Below the pieces are notes generated by a model, which saw nothing but the letters and a program-made list of their open reading frames with translations, did no database searches and was not told the DNA's origin. A DNA stretch of 12,481 bases from an uncultured Ruminococcus sp. (GTDB lineage Bacteria; Bacillota; Clostridia; Oscillospirales; CAG-272), in the NCBI GenBank assembly GCA_902783705.1, contig CACZSA010000342.1, forward strand, positions 1 to 12,481, written 5' to 3'. This document shows, in pieces, positions 1-6,638 of the stretch. Positions within the stretch are counted from its first letter, which is position 1; each line of letters begins with the position of its first letter. The position numbers and the translations under genes are program-made.

Positions 1-395
1 CCGTCCGATAAGTAGTACATCGCGCCGCCGTAATAGCCGCTACGATCTCTGCGGCGGTGGAGAACGGCGAGCTTTACCTCGGCGTATTTCACCGGGAGGA
101 CGAGGAGCGCGCCGATCCACATCCAGAAGAGCGCGCCGGGGCCGCCCGCCATGAGCGCCGACGCCACCCCGGTGATGTTTCCGACGCCGAGGGTCCCCGC
201 GAGCGCGACACACAGGGCGGAAAGTGGATGCGTCCCGCCGGATTCCGAGCCCTCGCGGAGTCTTTTCCATAGGATGCGGGGCGAGTAGATGTTCCGCCGG
301 CCGATCCTTGGCGCGAGCGTGACGGAGGAGGCGGTGAGGATCCCCGGGACAAGGATGGATCCGAGGAGGGATGCGGCGGCGGAGAGGAGGGACAT
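1..395 (-). CDS. Alanine/glycine:cation symporter family (AGCS) protein, partial (C-terminus off the left edge)
   Basis: Cytoplasmic-membrane Na+ (or H+) coupled importer of alanine or glycine, by family. The frame opens at an ATG (395-393) preceded by a good Shine-Dalgarno (AAAGGAG on the minus strand, about 7 bases upstream) and stays open for 131 codons to the window edge. Visible residues are typical of the family: GTLGVGNITGVA (67-78), then AGGPGALFWMWIGALL (83-98), a K-x-x-E turn (K103, E106) and GGAMYYL (123-129), matching the conserved substrate/sodium-site segments of AGCS carriers. The N-terminal stretch (2-29) is hydrophobic and reads as the first membrane segment. Full-length members are about 450-500 residues, so roughly a quarter is present. 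It is divergent from the CotH-like lipoprotein gene; no clear minus-strand promoter is visible. Family assignment is firm; the substrate is inferred. Confidence 0.85.
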   Translation of the reverse strand, partial: MSLLSAAASLLGSILVPGILTASSVTLAPRIGRRNIYSPRILWKRLREGSESGGTHPLSALCVALAGTLGVGNITGVASALMAGGPGALFWMWIGALLVLPVKYAEVKLAVLHRRRDRSGYYGGAMYYLSD

Positions 396-462
396 GCGAA
401 CTCCTTTCGGGCGGCAAGTGTCAATATTTACAAATTCACCGAAGTTTCGAGACGAGGAAAGG

Positions 463-492
463 TTGACACGGACGCCGCGGATGGATTATAAT
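463..492 (+). promoter_or_regulatory. Sigma-A type promoter of the CotH-like lipoprotein gene
   Basis: TTGACA at 463-468 and TATAAT at 487-492, both perfect, separated by 18 bases. Transcription would start near 499, giving a leader of about 43 bases before the ATG at 542. Confidence 0.8.
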
Positions 493-541
493 AATAAATA
501 ATGCGAATTCCATTGAAGAATATGAAAGCGAAGGTGCTCTC

Positions 542-2071
542 ATGCGTTTTTCCATCAAGACCGCCGCGATCGTATGCTCCCTCCTGCTCTCCCTCGGTCT
601 CGCGTCCTGTGCCGAGCAGGGACAGCAGCAGGAGACGGAGATCGATCCTTCCGCGGTCCCCGTCAGCGAGACCGTGGTCCGCTTCGGCGTGACGCCCGAG
701 GACGGCGGATATATCTCCGGCATCGCGACCCAGACGCTCGTGCGCGGTGAAAAGACGACTGTGGTCGAAGCTGTGGCGTCGCCGGGCTTTGAATTCGTGA
801 AGTGGAGCGACGGCGAGCGGACACCCGAACACCGCGCGAAGAGCTATTCCGAAGAGACCGAAATCTACGCGATCTTCGAGGAGACGGACGATTCGACGCC
901 CGCGATCTACATCACGACGGACGACGGCAAACCTGTGTGGTCGGACAGCCGCGCCGTCGGGTTCACGCTCTCCGTGACGAACGTACCCCGGAAATATCAG
1001 CTGAATTCTGTGACGGGTGAGATCAAGACCCGCGGAAACGCCTCCCTAGGCTGGGACAAGAAGTCCTACACCCTGAAATTCGACATGAAGCAGAAGCTCG
1101 TCGGACTCGGGGAGGGGAAGAACCGGAACTGGGTGCTGATCTCGAATCACTGCGACCAGTCGCTGATCCGCAACTACATCGCGTTCTGGCTCCAGAATCA
1201 GCTTGACGGCATCCCGTGGGGACCCGAATGCCGCATGGTCGACCTCTATCTCAACAACGAGTACGTCGGCGACTACATGCTCGTTGAGAAGATCACGACG
1301 GGCGAGACGAAGATCGATATCCTGAAAGGCGACGAGACCGGAGAGATCGACGCGGACTTCCTCGTGGAGCTCGACAACTACGCCTACAAGGGCGGCGAGA
1401 AGGGCACCGTCTGGTTCACGGCCCGCGGCTATCCCTATGAGATCCGCGGCGAGGACGGACTGACGCCCGAGCGCTGCAACTACATCGACGACTGGATGAC
1501 CGCCGCGTGGGATACCGTCTCCGGCGGGAGCGACGAGGACGTGAAGAAGCTCCTCGACCTCGACGCCGCCGTGGATTCCTACATCCTCGCGGAGCTGACG
1601 AAGAACATTGACTGCGGATGGTCGAGCTTCTTCCTGTACCGCAAGGACGGAAAGCTCTTCCTCGGCCCGTCCTGGGACTTCGACCTCGCGATGGGGAACG
1701 ACATGCGCCTCGACAACGGCAGCTACAAGAAGCTCTATGCCGGGAAGAACAACGGCTTCGGACAGCAGAACTGGTGGTATATCGCCCTGATGCAGCGTCC
1801 GTGGTTCGTCGAGATGGTCAAGGAACGCTGGAACGAGCTGATGGAGGCCGGACTCATCGAGAAGATGATCGAGGAGATCGACCGCTGCTGGAAGATGAAT
1901 CAGGATTCGTTCAATCACAACTTCGAGCGCTGGCCCATCTTCGGACAACGGCTGAATCAGGAGCCCGATCAGGTCCGCGCGCTCTCCTCGGCAGAGGAAC
2001 ACGTCGAATACCTCAAGCAGTGGCTCATCGACCGCGCCGCGTGGCTCGACGAGACCTTCGCGGATATGTAA
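542..2071 (+). CDS. CotH-kinase family surface lipoprotein with an N-terminal beta-repeat domain
   Basis: Probable exported lipoprotein of 509 residues. Residues 1-23 are a lipoprotein signal with lipobox LASC (lipidated Cys23). A Q/E-rich spacer follows, then a small beta domain (about 45-113) with the GFEFVKWSDG signature of InlB/Listeria-Bacteroides-type bacterial repeats. The rest is CotH-like: TRGNAS (163-168), a VLISNHCDQSLIRNY stretch, YVGDYMLVEKI, and SWDFDLAMGN, where D379 and D381 follow W378. In the family the W-D-x-D acidic pair belongs to the kinase-like active centre; Bacillus CotH phosphorylates spore-coat proteins. Whether this extracellular version is an active kinase is unknown. 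The start is supported by the signal peptide and GAAGG 7 bases upstream. It has its own promoter and stands alone. Family assignment is strong; substrate unknown. A second exported lipoprotein often found with this family lies at 4591-6627. Confidence 0.88.
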   Translation: MRFSIKTAAIVCSLLLSLGLASCAEQGQQQETEIDPSAVPVSETVVRFGVTPEDGGYISGIATQTLVRGEKTTVVEAVASPGFEFVKWSDGERTPEHRAKSYSEETEIYAIFEETDDSTPAIYITTDDGKPVWSDSRAVGFTLSVTNVPRKYQLNSVTGEIKTRGNASLGWDKKSYTLKFDMKQKLVGLGEGKNRNWVLISNHCDQSLIRNYIAFWLQNQLDGIPWGPECRMVDLYLNNEYVGDYMLVEKITTGETKIDILKGDETGEIDADFLVELDNYAYKGGEKGTVWFTARGYPYEIRGEDGLTPERCNYIDDWMTAAWDTVSGGSDEDVKKLLDLDAAVDSYILAELTKNIDCGWSSFFLYRKDGKLFLGPSWDFDLAMGNDMRLDNGSYKKLYAGKNNGFGQQNWWYIALMQRPWFVEMVKERWNELMEAGLIEKMIEEIDRCWKMNQDSFNHNFERWPIFGQRLNQEPDQVRALSSAEEHVEYLKQWLIDRAAWLDETFADM

Positions 2072-2097
2072 AAAAGGGACCCCGACATGGAGTCCCC
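2070..2097 (-). terminator. Rho-independent terminator of spoVAC
   Basis: GGGAC (2076-2080) pairs with GTCCC (2092-2096). After one mismatch CC (2082-2083) pairs with GG (2089-2090), leaving a five-base loop. Read on the minus strand, the hairpin is followed by six T (complement of 2075-2070), 13 bases after the spoVAC stop. On the plus strand there is no T-run, so it serves cotH poorly if at all. Confidence 0.65.
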
Positions 2098-2109
2098 GTG
2101 TCCCCGGAT

Positions 2110-2550
2110 TCACCGGAACCGGATCACGAACCAGTAGATCAGACCCCAGACCGCGCCTGCCGCCGTTCCGTAGAGGATGACCGGGCCCGCGATCGTGAAG
2201 ATCTTCGCGCCGACACCGAGGATATAGCCCTCCGGCTTGCTGTCGATGGCCTCGGACGCGACGGCGTTGGCAAAACCCGTGATCGGGACCAGCGTACCTC
2301 CGCCCGCGTGCTTCGCCAGCTTGTCGAAGACGCCGAATCCCGTGAAGAGCGCTGTCAGGACGATGAGCGTCGCCGACACGAGCAGTCCCGCCGTCTCCTT
2401 GTTCGCCCCGAGCGCGAGGTAGCCGCGGCGAAGCCCCTCGCCGAACGCGCAGATCGTCCCGCCGCACACAAACGCCTTGACGCAGTTTCGGATAAGCGGG
2501 GATTTGCGCGCCCTCCCCTCGGCGTATTTCCTGTACAGCTCTCCTGTCAT
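2110..2550 (-). CDS. spoVAC: Stage V sporulation protein AC (SpoVAC)
   Basis: Membrane protein of the SpoVA channel that moves Ca-dipicolinic acid into the forespore and releases it at germination; Bacillus SpoVAC can itself act as a mechanosensitive channel. The 146-residue length is normal. Recognisable stretches are NCVKAFVCGG (22-31), the TAGLLVSATLIVLTALFTGFGVFDK region (53-77), VPITGFANAVASEAI (88-102) and EGYILGVGAKIFTIAGPVI (107-125). The TGFAN motif and the EGYxLGVG run separate SpoVAC from the related, shorter SpoVAE. Three to four membrane segments are visible between residues 24 and 142. The start has a GGGAGG five bases upstream on the minus strand. Unlike the usual spoVACDE order, no spoVAD or spoVAE follows: the next gene downstream is the convergent cotH. 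I did not find a convincing sigma-G promoter. Confidence 0.92.
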   Translation of the reverse strand: MTGELYRKYAEGRARKSPLIRNCVKAFVCGGTICAFGEGLRRGYLALGANKETAGLLVSATLIVLTALFTGFGVFDKLAKHAGGGTLVPITGFANAVASEAIDSKPEGYILGVGAKIFTIAGPVILYGTAAGAVWGLIYWFVIRFR

Positions 2551-2564
2551 ACTTGCCTCCCGAT

Positions 2565-2578
2565 ATACGAAATCGTAT
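2565..2578. repeat. Short inverted repeat just upstream of spoVAC
   Basis: ATACGA-AA-TCGTAT: a 6-bp dyad with a two-base centre, ending 14 bases upstream of the spoVAC ATG and next to its ribosome-binding site. It could be an operator or chance; no regulator is evident. Confidence 0.35.
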
Positions 2579-2675
2579 GGACAGTATTTCCGAAAAAGCC
2601 CCGGGATATGCGCCGGATTTGATCGTCCTTCATGGAAATGTTACCATTTTCATCGTTTTTTAATCGATATTTCAT

Positions 2676-2704
2676 TTGACTTTTCCGTGAAATGCGTGTA
2701 TAAT
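2676..2704 (+). promoter_or_regulatory. Sigma-A promoter of the zinc-ribbon protein gene
   Basis: TTGACT at 2676-2681 and TATAAT at 2699-2704, spacer 17. The predicted start of transcription near 2711 excludes the in-frame ATG at 2703 as a translation start, because that ATG lies inside the -10 box. The 12-mer around the -10 box is identical to that of the tRNA-Thr promoter. Confidence 0.85.
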
Positions 2705-2742
2705 GAAACCGTACAGAACAAACCAATCGTTTCGACGAAAGA

Positions 2743-2747
2743 AAGGA
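2743..2747 (+). promoter_or_regulatory. Ribosome-binding site fixing the zinc-ribbon protein start
   Basis: AAGGA within GAAAGGAAAC, nine bases before the ATG at 2757. Together with the promoter position it selects 2757 over the upstream ATG at 2703. Confidence 0.7.
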
Positions 2748-2756
2748 AACATCATC

Positions 2757-3347
2757 ATGCCCAATTTTGAAGACCTCAAGCGCAATGCCACCGGAGTCGC
2801 AGACCGCGCCATGAAGAAGACCAACGAGCTCACGAACTTCGTCAAGCTCAAGATGGGGATCAAGGCCTCCGAAGCGAAGCTCAGCTCCGTTTACGAAGAG
2901 ATCGGCCGTCTGTTCTATACCGCTGAAAGAAACGGCGAGGACTGCACCAGCGACATCGCGGCCTATATCATGAAGGCCGACAAGCTCAAGGCCGACATCG
3001 CCGCCGCGAAGAAGCAGATCACTAAGCTCAAGAAGGAAAGAGTCTGCGAGAACTGCGGCAACGAGATCGACGAAAACGTCGCATTCTGCCCCTTCTGCGG
3101 CACCAAGCAGGAAAAGCTCGTCGAAGTTGAACCTGAGGCTGCGCCGGAAGAAGAGACCAACTTCGAGGAGATCGTCGAAGATCTCGAGGACAAGGCCGAG
3201 GACGCCTGCGAAGAGATCTGCGACAAGGCCGAAGACATCGCCGAGGATGCTGCGGATGTCGTCGAAGACGCCTGCGAGACCGTCGCCGACAAGGCCGAGG
3301 ACGTCGTTGAAGAGATCAAGGACGCCGTCGATGGCGACAATGAATAA
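2757..3347 (+). CDS. Zinc-ribbon protein with helical N-terminus and acidic repeat tail, function unknown
   Basis: A 196-residue protein that I do not recognise beyond its domains. Residues 1-95 are Lys/Glu/Ala-rich and predicted helical or coiled-coil; a conserved-looking core is SEAKLSSVYEEIGRLFYTAE (38-57). Residues 97-114 form a zinc ribbon, C97-x2-C100 and C111-x2-C114. Residues 121-196 are strongly acidic, with repeated short blocks such as DKAED (145-149, 156-160, 178-182) and VVED/VVEE, giving an amphipathic helix with a periodicity near 11 residues, like LEA or apolipoprotein helices. There is no signal peptide or membrane segment, so it is probably cytoplasmic. It has a strong housekeeping promoter and its own terminator, hence is monocistronic and probably well expressed. 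Similar ribbon-plus-helix proteins are common as hypotheticals in Clostridia; a role in membrane or protein binding would be a guess. Confidence 0.85.
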   Translation: MPNFEDLKRNATGVADRAMKKTNELTNFVKLKMGIKASEAKLSSVYEEIGRLFYTAERNGEDCTSDIAAYIMKADKLKADIAAAKKQITKLKKERVCENCGNEIDENVAFCPFCGTKQEKLVEVEPEAAPEEETNFEEIVEDLEDKAEDACEEICDKAEDIAEDAADVVEDACETVADKAEDVVEEIKDAVDGDNE

Positions 3348-3368
3348 TCGATCACCAAGATAAAGGGA

Positions 3369-3400
3369 AGAGAACTCCGGCGACGGGGTTCTCTCTTTTT
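3369..3400 (+). terminator. Rho-independent terminator of the zinc-ribbon gene
   Basis: AGAGAAC (3369-3375) pairs with GTTCTCT (3388-3394), followed by a T-G wobble and CCG/CGG, capped by a GCGA tetraloop. C and five T follow (3396-3400). It starts 21 bases after the stop codon. Confidence 0.88.
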
Positions 3401-3463
3401 CCCGGTTTCTCCGGCTCTCAAAAAATGTCCCGGCGATTTTTTCATCTTTTTTTGAAATACCCC

Positions 3464-3492
3464 TTGACAAATTCGCCGGGATCGTGTATAAT
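3464..3492 (+). promoter_or_regulatory. Promoter of tRNA-Thr
   Basis: Perfect TTGACA (3464-3469) and TATAAT (3487-3492) with a 17-base spacer, 26 bases before the first base of the tRNA. Confidence 0.88.
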
Positions 3493-3518
3493 GACGAGGC
3501 TGAAATCATTCGGCACAA

Positions 3519-3590
3519 GCTAGTGTGGCTCAGTGGTAGAGCAGCTGATTCGTAATCAGCAGGTCGTGGGTTCAATCCCCACCACTAGCT
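3519..3590 (+). tRNA. tRNA-Thr, anticodon CGT
   Basis: A 72-base cloverleaf with every arm paired: acceptor GCTAGTG/CACTAGC (3519-3525 with 3583-3589), D stem GCTC/GAGC, anticodon stem GCTGA/TCAGC around loop TTCGTAA (3549-3555), a five-base variable loop, and T stem GTGGG/CCCAC with loop TTCAATC. The anticodon CGT (3551-3553) reads ACG threonine codons. The base after the acceptor is T3590; CCA is not encoded and must be added enzymatically. It has its own promoter and terminator and is the only tRNA in the window. Confidence 0.96.
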
Positions 3591-3601
3591 TTTCTTCATG
3601 C

Positions 3602-3627
3602 AAACCCATCCTTCCGGGTGGGTTTTT
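3602..3627 (+). terminator. Rho-independent terminator of tRNA-Thr
   Basis: A ten-pair stem (3602-3611 with 3616-3625, one T-G wobble) with loop TTCC runs into the T-run 3623-3627. It begins 12 bases after the tRNA. Confidence 0.88.
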
Positions 3628-3637
3628 CTCTTGCCTC

Positions 3638-3666
3638 TTGCTTTTTTCTCCCTTTTCCGATATAAT
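3638..3666 (+). promoter_or_regulatory. Probable promoter of murI
   Basis: TTGCTT (3638-3643) and a perfect TATAAT (3661-3666), spacer 17, immediately after the tRNA terminator. The -35 box matches four of six consensus bases. Confidence 0.7.
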
Positions 3667-3697
3667 TAAAAAGGAACCCATCACCTCTATACCTCAC

Positions 3698-3704
3698 GAG
3701 GAGG
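3698..3704 (+). promoter_or_regulatory. Ribosome-binding site that fixes the TTG start of murI
   Basis: GAGGAGG, a near-perfect anti-16S complement, nine bases before the TTG at 3714. No in-frame ATG lies in a better position. Confidence 0.8.
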
Positions 3705-3713
3705 CAGTCCGTT

Positions 3714-4481
3714 TTGGAACACACGAAAACCATCGGATTCTTTGATTCCGGGATCGGGGGGCTCACCGTTCTCTCCGAGGCGCTGTGCCGCATCCCGGGT
3801 GCCGATATTCTCTTTTACGCCGACACCGATCACGTCCCCTACGGCACGAAAACACGCGAGCAAATTGTCCGCTATGCCGAGGATGCTGTTTCATCTCTCT
3901 GCGAACGGGGTGCGGAGGCGGTCGTCGTTGCCTGCAACACCGCCACGAGCATGGCGATCTCCACGCTGCGCGAACGCTTCCCGATCCCGATCATCGGGAT
4001 GGAGCCCGCCGTCAAGCCCGCCGCCGCGATCCATCCGGACGAGAAGATCCTGGTCTGCGCGACGCCCGTGACGATCCGCGGGGAAAAGCTGCATATGCTC
4101 ATCGACCGGAGCTTTCACGAGGGTATTCGCCCGACGCTTGCCGCCCTGCCGGGTCTGGTGGAGCTGGCGGAGACGGAGCGGTTCGATCTGCCTTCCGTCC
4201 GGGAATACCTCGACACGGTGATCGACCGGCGCGTCCCGTATGCCGCGGTCGTTCTCGGCTGCACGCATTTCACCTATTTCCGCGATTCCTTCCGGGTGCT
4301 TTTTCCGGAGGCGGATATCCTCGACGGAAACACCGGGACGGTCAACCGCCTGGTCGATCTGATCGGCGGCGAGATCCCCGGAGACGGGCGGATCACCTTC
4401 CTCGAATCCGGACGTCTCGTTACGGAGCCGGACAAGCTCGCGCGCTTCGGACGCTACCTCGATCGGATGCGGACGCTCTGA
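3714..4481 (+). CDS. murI: Glutamate racemase
   Basis: Cytoplasmic cofactor-independent racemase converting L- to D-glutamate for the peptidoglycan stem peptide. The 255 residues agree with the family. Hallmarks in order: FFDSGIGGLTVL (9-20, base-assisting D11), YADTDHVPYG (35-44), VVACNTAT (71-78, catalytic C74) and LGCTHFTY (181-188, second catalytic C183 with H185). All key catalytic residues are present, so it should be active. The start codon is TTG, chosen because the product then begins five residues before the conserved IGFFDSG strand and a GAGGAGG site lies nine bases upstream. The gene has its own promoter and no operon partner; the next gene has a separate -10 box. Confidence 0.96.
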   Translation: MEHTKTIGFFDSGIGGLTVLSEALCRIPGADILFYADTDHVPYGTKTREQIVRYAEDAVSSLCERGAEAVVVACNTATSMAISTLRERFPIPIIGMEPAVKPAAAIHPDEKILVCATPVTIRGEKLHMLIDRSFHEGIRPTLAALPGLVELAETERFDLPSVREYLDTVIDRRVPYAAVVLGCTHFTYFRDSFRVLFPEADILDGNTGTVNRLVDLIGGEIPGDGRITFLESGRLVTEPDKLARFGRYLDRMRTL

Positions 4482-4498
4482 TCGCCCGCGCGTTTTTT
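4469..4498 (+). terminator. Possible weak terminator of murI
   Basis: GCGG (4469-4472) can pair with CCGC (4486-4489), plus CG/CG after one mismatch (4474-4475 with 4483-4484). Six T follow at 4493-4498. The stem begins inside the end of murI and is short, so the call is tentative. Confidence 0.35.
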
Positions 4499-4512
4499 CA
4501 TCCGGTTTTCAC

Positions 4513-4537
4513 TTTTCCAACACAAAAGCATGGAAAA
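4513..4537. repeat. Inverted repeat ahead of the lipoprotein gene
   Basis: TTTTCCA (4513-4519) and TGGAAAA (4531-4537) are perfect inverted copies around an 11-base centre, ending where the -35 region of the following promoter should be. It could be an operator or an A/T-rich hairpin. Confidence 0.4.
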
Positions 4538-4555
4538 ACCGTGAACTTCCCGCGG

Positions 4556-4561
4556 TATAAT
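4556..4561 (+). promoter_or_regulatory. Putative -10 box of the carbohydrate-binding lipoprotein gene
   Basis: A perfect TATAAT 29 bases before the ATG. No consensus -35 box lies 16-18 bases upstream (the expected site reads GGAAAAA), so an activator may be needed or the promoter may be weak. Confidence 0.5.
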
Positions 4562-4590
4562 CAGGCATAACAAAGGAAGGGACGGAACCG

Positions 4591-6627
4591 ATGAAACAGA
4601 CGAAAAGAGGAATCGCGATTCTTTTGAGCCTCCTGCTGCTCTCCTCCTGCGGGCTTCTGAGACCCGTGGAAGGAACCGGGACATCCGCATCGACTGAAAC
4701 ACAAGCGCAGTCCGAGACGGAATCCGCAGAGAACGGAGGCGCGCTCTCGTTCGGGGAGATTCTCGCAAATTACGAAGCGCGTCAGGAATATTCGGCTATT
4801 CCGGAAGAAAATCAGGAGGCGCCCAAGGCCGAGGCCTTCAACGTATCGGCAGGCACGTCGGCAGACTCCTCGGAGAGCGGACGACCCGCGGCTTCTTTTT
4901 CCCAATATGACCTCGACGATTCGATCCCTGCGGACGCCGTGCGGATTGAACTGAACGGCACGGATGCGGATTTCGACGGCGCGGGTCTCTCACTCGCGGA
5001 CGGCGTGCTGACCATATCGGCGGAGGGGACTTACCTTCTGACGGGCAGCTTCACCGGACAGATCCGTGTCGACGCAGGCAAGGACGCGCATGTCCGGCTG
5101 ATTCTCTCAGGTGTCTCCCTGAGCGGTTACATGGCCCCGATTTACGTCGTGAGTGCGGACAAGGCGGTCCTCACACTCGCGGAGGGGACGGAAAACACCG
5201 TATCGGACTCCGCGAACTATGTCTTTTACGAAGGCGAAGACGAACCGGACGCGGCGATCTTCTCGAAGGAAGACCTGACGATCAACGGCACGGGCTCGCT
5301 CACCGTAACGGGGAATTATAAAAACGGGATCGTGTCGAAGGACGATCTCAAGATCGTGAGCGGCGAAGTCCGCGTCACCGCCGTCTACAACGGGATCAAG
5401 GGCAAGGACAGCCTGACCGTACGGGACGGAGTGATAGAAGTCGAGGCCGGCAACGACGCGATGAAGGCGTCGAACGACAGCGAAGAGGACCGCGGCTGGG
5501 TGATCTTCGAGGGCGGGATCACCTCGATTTCCGCAGGGGACGACGCGATACACGCTGAGACATGGCTCCTCGTGTACGGCGGCAATATCCATATTGCAAA
5601 GAGCAATGAGGGCCTCGAGGCGATGAAGGTCGAGGTCTACGGCGGCGACATTTCGGTCACGGCCTCCGACGACGCGATCAACGCGGCCTCCGGCTCCTCC
5701 TCGGGCGACGTGTTCGGCGGGGGAAACTTCGGCGGCTTCGGCGGTCGGGGCGGCATGACGGTTCCCGGGAATACAGAGGACACGAATGAAAGCGCGGGGA
5801 ACAATACCCAGCCCGATTTCGAGAATATGACGCCTCCCGATGCGCCCGATGGGATGGACTTCTCCGACAGACCCGAGCTTCCCGACGGCGAGATGCCCGA
5901 TTTCGGCGGCATGACGCCTCCCGATATGCCCGACGGCATGGACTTCTCAGACAGGCCTGAGCTTCCGGAGGGTATGCAGGGCAGCTTCGGCGGTCAGGGC
6001 GGTTTCGGCGGCAATCCGGGCGGCATGCCCACGCCGAGCACGAATTCCGACACAGCCGAAACACCCACGGACAATTCCGTCGACACGCTCTTCGGAGGGC
6101 GCGGCGGACGCGGGAATCAGCAGGGCGGCGGACGCGGCGGCATGAACAATGAACAGCCCGAGGACGGCGTCTGGATCCTCATCGCGGGCGGAACGATCCG
6201 CGCGCAGGGAGGCAACGACATCCTCGACACGAACGGGACCTTCACCCAGACGGGCGGCACGATCATCGCCTGCGGCGCGAACATGTCGATCTACGGCGAT
6301 TCTGACGCGATCCTCGACACCAACGGGACAGCCTCCATCGACGGCGGCACCTTCGCGGCGTTCTGCCGGAGCACGGGGAACAGCTTCGCGGGGATCCTCT
6401 CCTCGCCCGCCGTGGCATGCACTTCGCTGAACGGCGCGGAATCGGTCTCCCTTGCGGATGCGGACGGGACGATCCTTCTCACGATCCCGAACGGCACGAG
6501 AGCGCAGAGCGTGGTGCTGACCTCGGATCTCATGACGCCCGGCGAGACGTACAGCCTGATCCTCGGCGACCGCACCGTGACCTTCACGGCAGCCGATGCG
6601 TCGAGCGGCGTGCAGACGATACGATGA
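4591..6627 (+). CDS. Cthe_2159-like carbohydrate-binding-domain lipoprotein
   Basis: Exported lipoprotein of 678 residues: signal with lipobox LSSC (lipidated Cys20), then a Ser/Thr/Glu-rich spacer to about 110. From about residue 115 to 365 it has the repeated short beta-strand pattern of a beta-helix (for example DLTINGTGSLTVTGNYKNGI, GNDAMKAS, GDDAIHAE, SDDAINA), as in the Cthe_2159 family (PF14262), whose founder binds polysaccharides and calcium. Residues about 369-520 are a Gly/Pro/Met/Asp-rich linker with a 28-residue tandem repeat. The helix then resumes (DGVWILIAGGTIRAQGGNDI; TNGTFTQTGG; TNGTASIDGG) and a small beta domain closes the protein. The start is supported by the signal peptide and an AAGGAAGG site. 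Ligand not determinable; wall polysaccharide or acidic sugar binding is plausible. It ends in a hairpin shared with pepD. Confidence 0.85.
   Translation: MKQTKRGIAILLSLLLLSSCGLLRPVEGTGTSASTETQAQSETESAENGGALSFGEILANYEARQEYSAIPEENQEAPKAEAFNVSAGTSADSSESGRPAASFSQYDLDDSIPADAVRIELNGTDADFDGAGLSLADGVLTISAEGTYLLTGSFTGQIRVDAGKDAHVRLILSGVSLSGYMAPIYVVSADKAVLTLAEGTENTVSDSANYVFYEGEDEPDAAIFSKEDLTINGTGSLTVTGNYKNGIVSKDDLKIVSGEVRVTAVYNGIKGKDSLTVRDGVIEVEAGNDAMKASNDSEEDRGWVIFEGGITSISAGDDAIHAETWLLVYGGNIHIAKSNEGLEAMKVEVYGGDISVTASDDAINAASGSSSGDVFGGGNFGGFGGRGGMTVPGNTEDTNESAGNNTQPDFENMTPPDAPDGMDFSDRPELPDGEMPDFGGMTPPDMPDGMDFSDRPELPEGMQGSFGGQGGFGGNPGGMPTPSTNSDTAETPTDNSVDTLFGGRGGRGNQQGGGRGGMNNEQPEDGVWILIAGGTIRAQGGNDILDTNGTFTQTGGTIIACGANMSIYGDSDAILDTNGTASIDGGTFAAFCRSTGNSFAGILSSPAVACTSLNGAESVSLADADGTILLTIPNGTRAQSVVLTSDLMTPGETYSLILGDRTVTFTAADASSGVQTIR
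5827..5994 (+). repeat. Two 84-base tandem repeats in the lipoprotein linker
   Basis: Copies at 5827-5910 and 5911-5994 each encode 28 residues starting MTPPD (M413 and M441) and sharing PDGMDFSDRPELP, with substitutions mostly in the last third. Synonymous differences show that the duplication is not brand new. The preceding PDFEN and the PDFGG at the end of copy 1 suggest part of an older third unit. Confidence 0.85.
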
Positions 6628-6638
6628 CAATAAAAGAG

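Noticed and set aside
418..469. Seven-base inverted repeat GTGTCAA / TTGACAC in the agcS-cotH gap, giving a minus-strand TTGACA
   Set aside because: The right copy is just the cotH -35 box, and the minus-strand TTGACA has no -10 box at the right distance; probably coincidence.
1046..2467. A long open frame on the minus strand (473 codons) opposite cotH and across spoVAC
   Set aside because: Arg/Asp/Gly/His-rich shadow composition of a G+C-rich coding strand. It overlaps two well-supported genes and has no family motif.
2703..2756. An upstream in-frame ATG that would add 18 residues to the zinc-ribbon protein
   Set aside because: That ATG lies within the -10 box of the gene's own promoter, so it is not in the mRNA.
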